Assembly (NCBI RefSeq): GCF_008033115.1
Contig: NZ_CP041203.1
Location: forward strand, 3,162,001-3,226,000
Source of the DNA: Cellulomonas sp. Y8
Lineage (GTDB): Bacteria > Actinomycetota > Actinomycetes > Actinomycetales > Cellulomonadaceae
Direction of reading: 5' to 3'
Length of the DNA: 64,000 nucleotides
The position numbers and the translations under genes are program-made. The notes beneath the pieces were generated by a model. It saw only the letters and a list, made by a program, of their open reading frames with translations. It was not told where the DNA came from and made no database searches. Every line of letters begins with the position of its first letter. The first letter of the stretch is position 1. This document shows positions 35,811 to 45,155 of this stretch, one piece after another.

Positions 35811-37196
35811 TCAGGCCCCGCCCGGCCCCGCCTCCGGCGGCCGCACGTCCCCGAGCACCGCGTCGTCCAGCGCCCCGAGCGCGTCGGCCGCCCGCCGCCC
35901 CGTCCCGGGTGCCGTGGGCGCGTCGGACCCCAGCCCCACCACCTGCTGCGTCTCCCAGGCCACCAGCTCCGGCGCGGTCACCACGGACAGCCGTCGCTCG
36001 ACGGACGGCGGCGTCTCCAGGCCCGCGTCCACGACCCGCAGGTCGGCGAACTTCCGGGCGCTCACCAGCACCCGCGACTCCAGCGAGGCGACCGACTGGT
36101 TGTACGCCGTCGCCGCCGAGTCGATCGCCCGGCCGACCTTGGACAGGTGCCCGCCGAGCGTCGCGATCCGGCCGTGCAGCTCCTTGCCGAGGTCCAGCAC
36201 CGCCTGGGCGTTGCTGGCCAGCGCGTCCTGCCGCCAGGCGTAGGCCACCGTGCGCAGCAGCGCGAGCAGCGTCATGGGGGTCGCGATGACGACGTCCTTC
36301 TCGAACGCGCGCTCCACGATCGCGGGGTCGACGTCGATCGCGGCGTGCAGGAACGCCTCGGCCGGCACGAACATCACGACGAACTCCGGCGCCGGGCTGA
36401 ACTGGTCCCAGTACCGCTTGGCGGCGAGCTGGTCGACGTGCGCGCGCAGGTGCCGGGCGTGCGCGGCGAGCCGGCGCTCGCGCTCCGCGGGGTCGGTCGC
36501 CTCGACGGCCTCGAGGAACCCGAGGAACGGCACCTTCGCGTCGACCACCACGCGCTTGCCGCCCGCGAGGTGGACGACCATGTCCGGCCGCAGCAGGCCG
36601 TCGTCGGTGCGGACCTGGTCCTGCTCGGCGAAGTCGACGTGCGGCAGCATCCCGGCGGCCTCGACCACCCGGCGCAGCTGCACCTCGCCCCACCGCCCGC
36701 GCACCTGGGACGCGCGCAGCGACGTGACGAGCTGGGCCGTCTGCTCGCGCAGGCGCCCGGCCTCCTCGCGCATCTGCCGGACCTGCTCGCCCAGCGCGGC
36801 GTCGTGCTGCGCGCGGGTCTGCTCCGCGGTGCGCAGCTCGGCCCGCACCGCGTCGAGCGTCCGCGCCAGCGGGTCGACCATCGAGCGCACCGCCTGCTCG
36901 CGCTGCGCGAGGTCCCCGGACTGCTCCTGGTGCCGCGCCGCGAGGCTCTGGTGCGCGAGCGCGAGGAACTGCTCGCTGCTCTGCGCCAGCGCGTCGGCGG
37001 CGAGCGCGCGGAACCGCTCGGCCTGCCGGTCGGCGTCGACGGTCCCGCCGCCGAGCTCCGCGGCGGTGCGCCAGCGCGCCGCCTCCACCTCGGCGCGGCG
37101 CAGCCGCGCGCCGGAGCGGCCGGCGGCCAGGAGCCAGCCGAGGGCGAGCCCCGCGAGGAGGGCTCCGGCGAGGGCGAGCACGAGTCCGGTGTCCAT
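35811..37196 (-). CDS. rmuC: DNA recombination protein RmuC
   Basis: A 461-aa protein with an N-terminal membrane anchor (LVLALAGALLAGLALGWLLAAG), a long coiled coil (about residues 30-170) and the RmuC nuclease-like domain: RGRWGEVQLRRVVEAAGM, DGLLRPDMVVHLAGGKRVVVDAKVP, YWDQFSPAPEFVVMFVPAEAF, IATPMTLLALLRTVAYAWRQ. E. coli RmuC limits inversions at short inverted repeats, notable in a window so rich in palindromes. Divergent from an ABC exporter. Confidence 0.92.
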   Translation of the reverse strand: MDTGLVLALAGALLAGLALGWLLAAGRSGARLRRAEVEAARWRTAAELGGGTVDADRQAERFRALAADALAQSSEQFLALAHQSLAARHQEQSGDLAQREQAVRSMVDPLARTLDAVRAELRTAEQTRAQHDAALGEQVRQMREEAGRLREQTAQLVTSLRASQVRGRWGEVQLRRVVEAAGMLPHVDFAEQDQVRTDDGLLRPDMVVHLAGGKRVVVDAKVPFLGFLEAVEATDPAERERRLAAHARHLRAHVDQLAAKRYWDQFSPAPEFVVMFVPAEAFLHAAIDVDPAIVERAFEKDVVIATPMTLLALLRTVAYAWRQDALASNAQAVLDLGKELHGRIATLGGHLSKVGRAIDSAATAYNQSVASLESRVLVSARKFADLRVVDAGLETPPSVERRLSVVTAPELVAWETQQVVGLGSDAPTAPGTGRRAADALGALDDAVLGDVRPPEAGPGGA

Positions 37197-37235
37197 GACC
37201 TGCAGATTGCCAGGCGCCACCGACACGCCCGCCCC

Positions 37236-37241
37236 TATGCT
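37236..37241 (+). promoter_or_regulatory. Leaderless -10 for ABC ATPase
   Basis: TATGCT followed by GGATCG and ATG at 37248; no Shine-Dalgarno sequence in between. Confidence 0.45.
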
Positions 37242-37247
37242 GGATCG

Positions 37248-38015
37248 ATGGAGCCGATGTCCGCTTTGTCCATCCACGGGGTGTGGAAGAGGTTCGGCAC
37301 GAAGATCGCCGTGGCGGGCGTCGACCTCGAGGTCCCGGCCGGGTCGTTCTACGGCCTCGTGGGCCCGAACGGCGCCGGCAAGACCACCACGCTGTCGATG
37401 GCGACCGGCCTGCTCCGCCCGGACTTCGGCCGCGTGCTCGTGCGCGGGCAGGACCTGTGGGCGGACCCGCCGGCGGTCAAGGCGGGGCTGGGCGTGCTGC
37501 CCGACGGCGTGCGGCTGTTCGACCGGCTGACCGGCGCCCAGCTGGTGACCTACGCGGGCCTGCTCCGCGGCCTGGACCGGGACACCGTCCGCGACCGCAC
37601 CGCGGACCTGCTGCGCACCTTCGACCTGACCGCGGACGCGGACACCCTCGTCGTCGACTACTCGGCCGGCATGACCAAGAAGATCTGCCTGGCCTGCGCG
37701 CTCGTGCACGCCCCGCGGGTCCTGGTCCTCGACGAGCCGTTCGAGGCGGTCGACCCGGTGTCCGCCGCCAACATCCGGGACATCCTGGCGGCCTACGCCG
37801 CGGGCGGCGGCACCGTCGTCGTCTCCTCGCACGTGATGGACCTGGTGCAGCGCATGTGCGACCACGTCGCCGTCATCGCCGGGGGTCACGTGCTCGCGCA
37901 GGGCACCGTCGACGAGGTCCGCGGGGACGCGTCGCTGGAGGACCGGTTCGTCGAGCTGGTCGGCGGCCGCCGGACGGAGGGGGCGCTCGCGTGGTTGCGC
38001 ACCTCGTCCGACTGA
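37248..38015 (+). CDS. ABC transporter ATP-binding protein
   Basis: A 255-aa ATPase of the ABC-2/antibiotic exporter kind: Walker A GPNGAGKTT, a modified signature YSAGMTKKI, Walker B VLVLDEPFEAVDP and switch His in SSHVMD. The signature departs from LSGGQ, as in several ABC-2 ATPases. ATG 37248 is set by the -10; the ATG at 37257 is in frame. The permease gene begins inside its last codons (25-base overlap), so the two make one exporter of unknown cargo. Confidence 0.88.
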   Translation: MEPMSALSIHGVWKRFGTKIAVAGVDLEVPAGSFYGLVGPNGAGKTTTLSMATGLLRPDFGRVLVRGQDLWADPPAVKAGLGVLPDGVRLFDRLTGAQLVTYAGLLRGLDRDTVRDRTADLLRTFDLTADADTLVVDYSAGMTKKICLACALVHAPRVLVLDEPFEAVDPVSAANIRDILAAYAAGGGTVVVSSHVMDLVQRMCDHVAVIAGGHVLAQGTVDEVRGDASLEDRFVELVGGRRTEGALAWLRTSSD

Positions 38016-39556
38016 AGCTGACGCTGCTGCGCAACGGCCTGCGGCGCAGCGTGTGGAAGGTCGTCGCGCTCCTGCTGTCGGTCCTCTACGCGCTGTTCCT
38101 GCTCGGGCTCGCGGTGGTGGGCCTCGTGGCGCTCGGCGCGCACGACGACGCCGAGCTGACCCGCACGGTCGTCGTGCTCGGCGGCGCGCTGCTCGTCGCG
38201 GGGTGGTGGCTGCTGCCGCTGGTCGCGTTCGGCGTGGACAGCACGCTGGACCCCGAGCGGTTCCAGCTGTTCGCGATCCGCCGGCGGCACCTGCTGACGG
38301 GCCTCACGCTCGCCGGCCTGGTCGGCGTCCCCGGCGCCGCGACCCTGGTGCTCGGCGGCGCGTCCGCGCTCGCCTGGTGGCGGGACCCGGGCGCGGTGGT
38401 CGCCGGCGTCGTCGGGGGAGCGCTCGGCGTGGCCGTCTGCGTGGTCGGCTCCCGCGCGATCACGACGATGCTCGCCCCGCTCGTCGGCGGCCGGCGGTTC
38501 CGCGAGGTGGCCGCGGTGCTGGCGATCGTCCCTCTCATGCTGATCGGCCCGATCCTGCTCGGTGCGACGGCCGGGCTGTCCGCGGTCGCGGACGCGCTGC
38601 CCGCGGTCGGCGTCGTGGTCGGCTGGACCCCGCTCGGGGCGCCCTGGGCGCTGGCCGCCGACGTGCAGGCCGGCGCCTGGCTCGCCGCGCTCGGCAAGGT
38701 CGCCGTCGCGGGTGCGACCCTCGCGGTGCTCGTCGGCGTCTGGGACCGCGCGCTGTCGGCTGCCCTGGTGCGGTCGCCCGGCGGCGCGGGCCACGTCGCG
38801 CGCAGCGAGGGCCTCGGGTTCTTCGCCCGGTTCCCCGCGACCCCGACCGGCGCCGTCGCCGCCCGGAGCCTCACGTACTGGCTCCGCGACCCGCGGTACG
38901 CGGCCGCCGTCGCCGTGGTGCCGGTCATGGTCCTGCTGCTGTGGTTCATGGGGCGGGGCGGCGGGATCGTGCTCGGCGCGGGCGTGGTCGTGGCGTTCGT
39001 CATGGGCTGGTCGCTGTCCGCCGACATCTCCTACGACGACACCGCGTTCTGGACGCACGTCGCCGCGCCCGTGGACGGCCGGGTGGACCGGGGCGGCCGC
39101 GCGATCGCCGGCATGGTCGTCGGCGGCGTGGTGGTGCTGGCGACCGACGTGCTCGTGCTCGGCGTGTCCGGGCGGTGGGACGCCACGGCCCCGGTGCTCG
39201 GCATGTCGCTCGGCGTGCTGGCGGTCGGCGTCGGGGCGTCGTCGATCTACTCGGCCCGGGTCGTCTACCCGGTGCCGAAGCCCGGCGACAACCCGTTCTC
39301 CACGCCGCAGGGCTCCTCGCTCGCAGTCATGCTCACCCAGTCGCTGGGGATGCTGCTGCTGCTCGCCGTGTGCCTGCCGACCGTCGGGCTCGGCATCGCC
39401 GCGGTCGTCACGGGTCACGCGCTGCTCCAGGTCCTGACCCTGGTCGTCGGTCTCGGCTCGGGCGCGGCGGCGCTGGTCGTGGGCGTGCGGGTCGGCGGCG
39501 GGCTGTACGACCGGCGGGCCCCGGAGCTGCTGCAGACCATCCGCTCGTTCGCCTGA
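37991..39556 (+). CDS. ABC transporter membrane protein
   Basis: A 521-aa membrane protein with about twelve hydrophobic segments (for example WKVVALLLSVLYALFLLGLA, AVLAIVPLMLIGPILLGA, GGIVLGAGVVVAFVMGWSL, LGMLLLLAVCLPTVGLG). The middle loop holds FFARFPATPTGAVAARSLTYWLRDPRY, seen in actinobacterial ABC-2-like permeases. It overlaps the ATPase gene by 25 bases and is the transport domain of the pair. Substrate unknown. GTG 37991 is the first sensible start. Confidence 0.82.
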   Translation: MVAHLVRLKLTLLRNGLRRSVWKVVALLLSVLYALFLLGLAVVGLVALGAHDDAELTRTVVVLGGALLVAGWWLLPLVAFGVDSTLDPERFQLFAIRRRHLLTGLTLAGLVGVPGAATLVLGGASALAWWRDPGAVVAGVVGGALGVAVCVVGSRAITTMLAPLVGGRRFREVAAVLAIVPLMLIGPILLGATAGLSAVADALPAVGVVVGWTPLGAPWALAADVQAGAWLAALGKVAVAGATLAVLVGVWDRALSAALVRSPGGAGHVARSEGLGFFARFPATPTGAVAARSLTYWLRDPRYAAAVAVVPVMVLLLWFMGRGGGIVLGAGVVVAFVMGWSLSADISYDDTAFWTHVAAPVDGRVDRGGRAIAGMVVGGVVVLATDVLVLGVSGRWDATAPVLGMSLGVLAVGVGASSIYSARVVYPVPKPGDNPFSTPQGSSLAVMLTQSLGMLLLLAVCLPTVGLGIAAVVTGHALLQVLTLVVGLGSGAAALVVGVRVGGGLYDRRAPELLQTIRSFA

Positions 39557-39581
39557 GGACCCGCCCGGGTCGCCCGCCCCC

Positions 39582-39587
39582 TAGGAT
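39582..39587 (+). promoter_or_regulatory. Leaderless -10 for ychF
   Basis: TAGGAT followed by 8 bases and GTG at 39596. Confidence 0.45.
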
Positions 39588-39595
39588 GGTCGCCC

Positions 39596-40681
<1,086 letters not shown>

Positions 40682-40712
40682 CGGTCGGGAGGCAGGCCGA
40701 GCGCCGTCCGCT

Positions 40713-40731
40713 GCTAGCATCACGGCTAGCA
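40713..40731 (+). promoter_or_regulatory. VapBC promoter with repeated GCTAGC
   Basis: GCTAGCA occurs at 40713-40719 and again at 40725-40731, so two GCTAGC palindromes lie one helical turn apart. TAGCAT (40715-40720) is a likely -10. Ribbon-helix-helix antitoxins bind such short repeated palindromes over their own promoter. Confidence 0.45.
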
Positions 40732-40758
40732 CTCGCGCGCGAGGAGGAGGTCGCCAGC

Positions 40759-40992
40759 ATGTCCACCATCGTCGTCCGCGGGCTCGACGAGTCCGTCAAG
40801 CAGCAGCTCGCCGCCCAGGCGAAGGAGCACGGCCGCTCCATGGAGGCCGAGGCGCGGGACATCCTCACGCAGGCCGCCCGCCGGCCCCACATCGGCGTCG
40901 CCCTGCTCCGTGCGGCGCGTCAGGCCGGCGGTGTCGACGACCTCGTGGTGCCGGAGCGCACCGACGACGCGCGGGCGGTGGACTTCGGGTGA
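40759..40992 (+). CDS. vapB: VapB/FitA-type antitoxin
   Basis: A 77-aa ribbon-helix-helix protein: STIVVRGLDESVKQQL, then AKEHGRSMEAEARDILTQA, the classic FitA-like fold, and a C-terminal tail that wraps the toxin (VDDLVVPERTDDARAVDFG). It neutralises the PIN toxin encoded next and represses the operon. GAGGAGGAGG lies before the ATG; its stop overlaps the toxin GTG. Confidence 0.9.
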   Translation: MSTIVVRGLDESVKQQLAAQAKEHGRSMEAEARDILTQAARRPHIGVALLRAARQAGGVDDLVVPERTDDARAVDFG

Positions 40993-41408
40993 TCGTGCTC
41001 GACACCAACGTCATCTCGGAGGTCTTCCGGCCGGAGCCCGAGCCGCGCGTGGTGACGTGGCTCGAGGCCCTGACCGGTGAGGTCGCGATCACGGCCGTGA
41101 CGCTCGCGGAGCTCCTGGCGGGAGTGCGGCGGCTGCCCGACGGGCAGCGCCGGTCCGCGCTCACCGAGCGGATCCACCTGGCCGTCGAGCCCTACCGCGC
41201 GACCCGGGCCATCCTCCCGTTCGACGTCGCGGCGGCCGAGCAGTACGCGGACGTGCTCGCCGCGCGGGAGCGGGCGGGGCGACCGATCCACTCGGCGGAT
41301 GCGCAGATCGCGGCGATCTGCCGCGTGCACGGGGCGACGTGCGCGACGCGGAACGTCAAGGACTTCGACGGGACCGGGGTCGACGTCGTCGACCCGTGGG
41401 CCGCGTGA
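40989..41408 (+). CDS. vapC: VapC/FitB-type PIN-domain toxin
   Basis: A 139-aa PIN ribonuclease: IVLDTNVISE (first acidic residue), TLAELLAGVRRLP, HSADAQIAAI and ATRNVKDFDGTGV, keeping the acidic metal cluster. Likely cleaves tRNA or rRNA when released from the antitoxin. Its GTG overlaps the antitoxin stop, and its own stop overlaps the next GTG, so the methyltransferase downstream is coupled to the toxin-antitoxin pair. Confidence 0.9.
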   Translation: MIVLDTNVISEVFRPEPEPRVVTWLEALTGEVAITAVTLAELLAGVRRLPDGQRRSALTERIHLAVEPYRATRAILPFDVAAAEQYADVLAARERAGRPIHSADAQIAAICRVHGATCATRNVKDFDGTGVDVVDPWAA

Positions 41409-42538
41409 CCGAGGACCTGCTCGCCGCGCTGCGCTGCGACCCCGAGATCCCCGCGCCGGACCTGGTCGCGGTCGACGCCGCCGACCGGCTGGTCCTGGAC
41501 GAGGCCGCGCCGCTGCTCGACGGCGCCGAGCCCGGCTCGGTCGTCGTGGTCGGCGACCGGTACGGCGCGGTGACCCTCGGCGCGGTCCACCGGTTCGGCC
41601 TGACCGGCGTCCGCGCGCACACCGACCGGCTCACCGGCGAGCTCGCGCTGGCCGAGAACGCGGCCCGGCTGGGCGGCGCCGACGCGTTCCGGTCGCTCGC
41701 GGACCTCGGCCCGGAGCTGGTGTCCGGCGCCCGGGTGGTGCTGCTCCTGCTGCCGCGGTCGCTCGACGCGCTGGACGAGATCGCCGAGCTCGTCGCCCGG
41801 CACGCGGACCCGACGGTGGCCGTGGTCGCCGGGGGCCGCGAGAAGCACATGTCCCGCGCGATGAACGAGGTGCTGGGCCGGCACCTCGCCGAGGTGCGCG
41901 CCAGCCGCGGGCGGCAGAAGGCCCGCGTCCTGCACGCCGCCGGACCCCGCGCGGTCGACGGGGGAGACCCCGCCTGGCCCGCCACCGCGCGCCACGACGA
42001 CCTCGGTCTGACCGTCCGCGCGCACGGCGCGGCGTTCGCCGGCGCCCGCGTGGACATCGGCACCCGGTTCCTCGTCGAGCACCTGGCGGACGCCGTGCCG
42101 GACGCCCGCGCCGCGGTGGACCTGGGCTGCGGCACCGGGGTCCTGGCGTCCGCGCTGGCCGCTGCTCGTCCGGCCGTCGAGGTGGTCGCGACGGACGAGT
42201 CCGCGGCCGCGGTCGCGTCGGCCCGGGCGACCGTCGAGGCGAACGGGCTGGCGGACCGCGTGCGCGTGCAGCGCGCCCGGGGCACGGCCGGGATCCCCGA
42301 CGCGAGCGCCGACCTCGTCCTGCTCAACCCGCCGTTCCACGTGGGCGCCGCGGTGCACGACGGAGTCGCGCGCGGGCTGTTCGCCGAGGCGGCGCGGGTG
42401 CTCCGTCCGGGCGGCGAGCTGTGGTGCGTGTGGAACTCGGGGCTCGGCTACCGGCCCGCGGTGCAGGCGGCGGTCGGCCCGACCCGGCAGGTGGCGCGGA
42501 ACCCGAAGTTCACGATCACCGCGTCCCGCCGGGCCTGA
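41405..42538 (+). CDS. RlmG/RsmC-like 23S/16S rRNA guanine-N2 methyltransferase
   Basis: A 377-aa class I SAM methyltransferase with duplicated methyltransferase-like halves as in RsmC/RlmG. The C-terminal half is the active one: DIGTRFLVEHL, VDLGCGTGVLAS (SAM loop), and the substrate motif LLNPPFH. The N-terminal half (GSVVVVGDRYGAVTLG) lacks these. Which rRNA guanine it modifies is not decided by motif; RlmG is closest by the split layout. It begins in the vapC stop (GTGA). Confidence 0.82.
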   Translation: MTEDLLAALRCDPEIPAPDLVAVDAADRLVLDEAAPLLDGAEPGSVVVVGDRYGAVTLGAVHRFGLTGVRAHTDRLTGELALAENAARLGGADAFRSLADLGPELVSGARVVLLLLPRSLDALDEIAELVARHADPTVAVVAGGREKHMSRAMNEVLGRHLAEVRASRGRQKARVLHAAGPRAVDGGDPAWPATARHDDLGLTVRAHGAAFAGARVDIGTRFLVEHLADAVPDARAAVDLGCGTGVLASALAAARPAVEVVATDESAAAVASARATVEANGLADRVRVQRARGTAGIPDASADLVLLNPPFHVGAAVHDGVARGLFAEAARVLRPGGELWCVWNSGLGYRPAVQAAVGPTRQVARNPKFTITASRRA

Positions 42539-42547
42539 CCGCGCGCG

Positions 42548-43339
42548 TCACAGCAGCGTCGTCAGCACCCCGCCGTCGGCCCGCACCGCCGCGCCGTTCG
42601 TCGCCGACGACAGCGGGCTCGCCAGGTAGACCGCCAGCCGCGCGATCTCCTCGGGCTCGAGGAACCGCTGCAGCAGCGACGTCGTCCGGGCGGCGGCCAT
42701 CGCGTCCTTGAGGTCGGCGGCGGGCACGCCCCGGGCGTCCGCGATCCGCTCGACCGTCCGTGCGACGCCGTCGGAGTAGGTGGGACCGCCGAGGATGCTG
42801 TTGACCGTGACCCCGGTGCCGCGGGTGGTCTTGGCGAGGCCGTTGGCCAGCGCCAGCACCCCCGCCTTCGTCACGCCGTAGGGCAGCATGTCGGCCGGGA
42901 CGTCCACGCCCGACTCGCTGCTGACGAACAGCACCCGGCCCCGGCCGCGGGCGAGCATCGGCGGGAGCAGCCGGCGGGTGAGGCGCACGCCGCTCATGAG
43001 GTTGACGTCCAGGTAGCGCTGCCAGTCGGCGTCGGTGGCCCGGTCGAACGGCACGACGTCGAACACGCCGGCGTTGTTCACGAGCACGTCGACGTCGCCG
43101 AGCCGGTCGAGCAGCCGCTCCACCTGGTCGGCGTCCGCGAGGTCGGCGGCGATCCCGGACACCGCGGCCCCCGGGACGGTGGCGCGCAGCCGGGCGACCG
43201 CGTCGTGCACCCGGCCCTCGTCCCGCCCGTTGACGACGACCTCCGCCCCCTCGCGGAGCAGGGCCTCGGCGATCGCGAGGCCGATGCCCTGCGTCGACCC
43301 GCTGACGAACGCGCGGGTCCCGGTCAGCTGCAGATCCAT
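42548..43339 (-). CDS. Short-chain dehydrogenase/reductase
   Basis: A 263-aa classical SDR: VSGSTQGIGLAIAEALL, VLVNNAGVFDV, FVSSESGVDVP and catalytic YGVTKAGVLALANGLAK, then VNSILGGPTYSDG. The DMLPYGVTKAG and LQRFLEPEEIA blocks are typical of the group often annotated as 3-oxoacyl-ACP reductase-like, but no pathway context supports that. It diverges from a MarR gene with a large shared inverted repeat and is its likely target. Confidence 0.88.
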   Translation of the reverse strand: MDLQLTGTRAFVSGSTQGIGLAIAEALLREGAEVVVNGRDEGRVHDAVARLRATVPGAAVSGIAADLADADQVERLLDRLGDVDVLVNNAGVFDVVPFDRATDADWQRYLDVNLMSGVRLTRRLLPPMLARGRGRVLFVSSESGVDVPADMLPYGVTKAGVLALANGLAKTTRGTGVTVNSILGGPTYSDGVARTVERIADARGVPAADLKDAMAAARTTSLLQRFLEPEEIARLAVYLASPLSSATNGAAVRADGGVLTTLL

Positions 43340-43376
43340 GGTGGTCCTCCCCGTGCCGCCGCACCGCGCGGCGATC

Positions 43377-43425
43377 ACTTGCTCAGGAAAGTCAAACTAG
43401 GCGGAGAGGACTTTCCTGGGCAAGT
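43377..43425. promoter_or_regulatory. Large inverted repeat between SDR and MarR genes
   Basis: ACTTGCTCAGGAAAGTC (43377-43393) and GACTTTCCTGGGCAAGT (43409-43425) match as inverted repeats at 16 of 17 positions with a 15-base centre containing CTAG. TAGTTT on the minus strand in the centre can be the SDR -10. Two overlapping TTGC..GCAA and GGAAAG..CTTTCC half-site pairs are possible. Layout fits a MarR operator controlling both genes. Confidence 0.6.
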
Positions 43426-43435
43426 CAGGCCGCGC

Positions 43436-43441
43436 TAGGCT
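43436..43441 (+). promoter_or_regulatory. Leaderless -10 for marR
   Basis: TAGGCT followed by six bases and GTG at 43448, just downstream of the inverted repeat. Confidence 0.45.
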
Positions 43442-43447
43442 GCCCGT

Positions 43448-43951
43448 GTGACCGACGCCGCGCAGCCCCCCGCCGAGCTCGAGGGCGACGACCTCGCGAC
43501 CTGGTCGTCGCTGGCCACCGTCCTCGAGTGGCTCCCGCCCGCGCTCGACGCGCAGCTCCAGCGGGACGCCGGGATCACCCACTTCGAGTACGGGGTGCTC
43601 TACGCGCTGAGCCGGGCGGACGACGGGACGCTGCGGATGAGCGTGCTCGCGGACTACGCGAACAGCACCCTGTCCCGGCTGTCCCGCGCGGCGGCCCGGC
43701 TGGAGGGGCGCGGGTGGCTGCGCCGGGCGCCGGACCCCGCGGACGGGCGCTACACGCTCGCGCTGCTGACCGACGCCGGGCGGGCGGCGGTCGCGGCGGC
43801 GACGCCCGGCCACGTCGCGACGGTGCACCGGCTGGTGCTCGACCGGCTCACGGCGGCGCAGGCGCGGCAGCTGCGGGAGATCAGCCGGCGGATCGCGCGG
43901 GGGGTGCGGGAGGACGGTGGCTGGCGGCCGCCCGTGCCGGGGGAGCAGTGA
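43448..43951 (+). CDS. MarR-family transcriptional regulator
   Basis: A 167-aa winged-helix regulator: WSSLATVLEWLPPALDAQLQ dimer helix, THFEYGVLYALSRA, recognition segment SVLADYANSTLSRLSRAAARLEGRGW and wing RAPDPADGRYTLALLTDAG. It diverges from an SDR gene and very likely represses it and itself through the inverted repeat at 43377-43425. Confidence 0.88.
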   Translation: MTDAAQPPAELEGDDLATWSSLATVLEWLPPALDAQLQRDAGITHFEYGVLYALSRADDGTLRMSVLADYANSTLSRLSRAAARLEGRGWLRRAPDPADGRYTLALLTDAGRAAVAAATPGHVATVHRLVLDRLTAAQARQLREISRRIARGVREDGGWRPPVPGEQ

Positions 43952-43971
43952 CCGGCGGGCGCGTCGGGTGC

Positions 43972-44012
43972 CTGCAGAAGGTGGCGTAGAGGGTCTGCAA
44001 AAGGTCGCGTAG
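43972..44012. repeat. Tandem 18-bp direct repeat, possible half-element
   Basis: CTGCAGAAGGTGGCGTAG (43972-43989) and CTGCAAAAGGTCGCGTAG (43995-44012) match at 16 of 18 positions with a 5-base joint. The core-joint-core spacing is that of one arm of the two-tier palindromes, but no inverted copy follows. It lies 20 bases after the marR stop, between convergent genes. The remaining 150 bases to 44166 hold no clear feature. Confidence 0.5.
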
Positions 44013-44166
44013 CCGGCCCGTCAGGGGCAGCGGCAGACAGCCCTGAGCCCCGACCTGGGCTCCTCGGTGCGGCTCCCAGACCCGCTCCGGTGGCGACCGG
44101 CCGCTGCCTGCGGCCTCCCGTCGGCCGGCTGCGACGACCGGGGGTGGCGGCGTGGCACGCCCATCC

Positions 44167-44610
44167 TCACCCCTCCCCGGCGGCCCGCCGCACGAGCTCC
44201 CGGATCGCCGCCTCCTCGGCGTCCCCCACCCGCGTCAGCGCGTACGCGGTCGGCCACATCCCGCCGTCGTCCAGCCGTGCGTCGTCGTTGAACCCGAGCG
44301 TCGCGTACCGGGCCTTGAACTTCGACGCGGGCTGGAAGATCAGCACGGCCTTGGTCGCGCCGTAGGCGGGCATCCCGTACCAGGTGCGCGGCGTGAGCCC
44401 GGGGGCGACCTCGCGCACGATCGCGTGGATCCGCTCCGCCATCGCCCGGTCGTCGTCGGGGAGCTCGGCGATCTTCGCGAGCAGCTCGGCCTCCGGGTCG
44501 CCGCCGGCCTTGCCGCGCTTGCGGGCGGTGCGGACCTCGGCGGCGCGCTCCTGCATCGCGGCGCGCTCCTCGGCGGTGAAGTTTGCGGTGGAGCCGTGGC
44601 TGTCGGCCAT
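44167..44610 (-). CDS. DUF1801 (YdhG-like) protein
   Basis: A 147-aa protein. The last ~100 residues are the DUF1801/YdhG fold: MAERIHAIVREVAPGLTPRTWYGMPAYG, LIFQPASKFKARYATLGFND, then GGMWPTAYALTRVGDAEEAAIRELV. YdhG of Bacillus (Fra) is a frataxin-like iron chaperone; whether actinobacterial members do this is unknown. The first 45 residues are a charged helical extension (MQERAAEVRTARKRGK). CAGGAGG precedes the ATG. Confidence 0.8.
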   Translation of the reverse strand: MADSHGSTANFTAEERAAMQERAAEVRTARKRGKAGGDPEAELLAKIAELPDDDRAMAERIHAIVREVAPGLTPRTWYGMPAYGATKAVLIFQPASKFKARYATLGFNDDARLDDGGMWPTAYALTRVGDAEEAAIRELVRRAAGEG

Positions 44611-44711
44611 GCTCGGTGCCTCCTGGTCGGTGGGGGTGCGGTGCGTGAGCCCACCGTAGGAGCCGGGGTCGGCGCGGTGCTTCTCCGATCCTGACGGGTC
44701 CGCGCGGCGGC

Positions 44712-45155
44712 TCAGTCGGACTCGGCGAGGTCCAGGTCGTCGACGATCGCCTGCACGTCCTCCAGGTGCTCCGGGCAGTAGACCCCCACGATCAGCAGCT
44801 CGGCCTGCACGGCCCGGCTCTCCGCGATGGTCGGCCGGTAGCCGGGTCCGGTCGCGCCGTTGGAGAGGCCGGCGAAGATCGCGGCCTGGCCCAGCGCGGA
44901 CGCCGGGTCGCTGCACGCGACCCCGCCGTCGGTGCCGAGGACGGCCGCGACGCGGTCGGCGGACGGCAGGTGCTCGGCGCCCGCGGCGGCCATGGCGTCG
45001 ACCAGCTCCTGGGCCTTGTCCTGCGCCTCGGCCTCCTGCCGGGCGGAGCGGAACGACAGCAGGGCGACCAGCACCAGCACCGCGAGGACCGCGATGCTCA
45101 CTCCGTACACCCAGCCGCGCTCGCGGCGGGTCGAGGTCTCGACGGGCACGGTCAT
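44712..45155 (-). CDS. Small single-pass membrane protein, function unknown
   Basis: A 147-aa protein with one N-terminal membrane segment (VYGVSIAVLAVLVLVALLSF) and an extracytoplasmic part containing two cysteines (VACSDP, VYCPEH) that could form a disulfide. I do not recognise the domain. Its ATG overlaps the stop of the amino-acid permease gene, so it is co-translated with it and may be an accessory subunit. Confidence 0.7.
   Translation of the reverse strand: MTVPVETSTRRERGWVYGVSIAVLAVLVLVALLSFRSARQEAEAQDKAQELVDAMAAAGAEHLPSADRVAAVLGTDGGVACSDPASALGQAAIFAGLSNGATGPGYRPTIAESRAVQAELLIVGVYCPEHLEDVQAIVDDLDLAESD

Noticed and set aside
44021..44166. A short minus-strand frame extending the DUF1801 region downstream
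   Set aside because: Low-complexity Gly/Arg product, no ribosome binding site, antisense to the marR downstream gap only.
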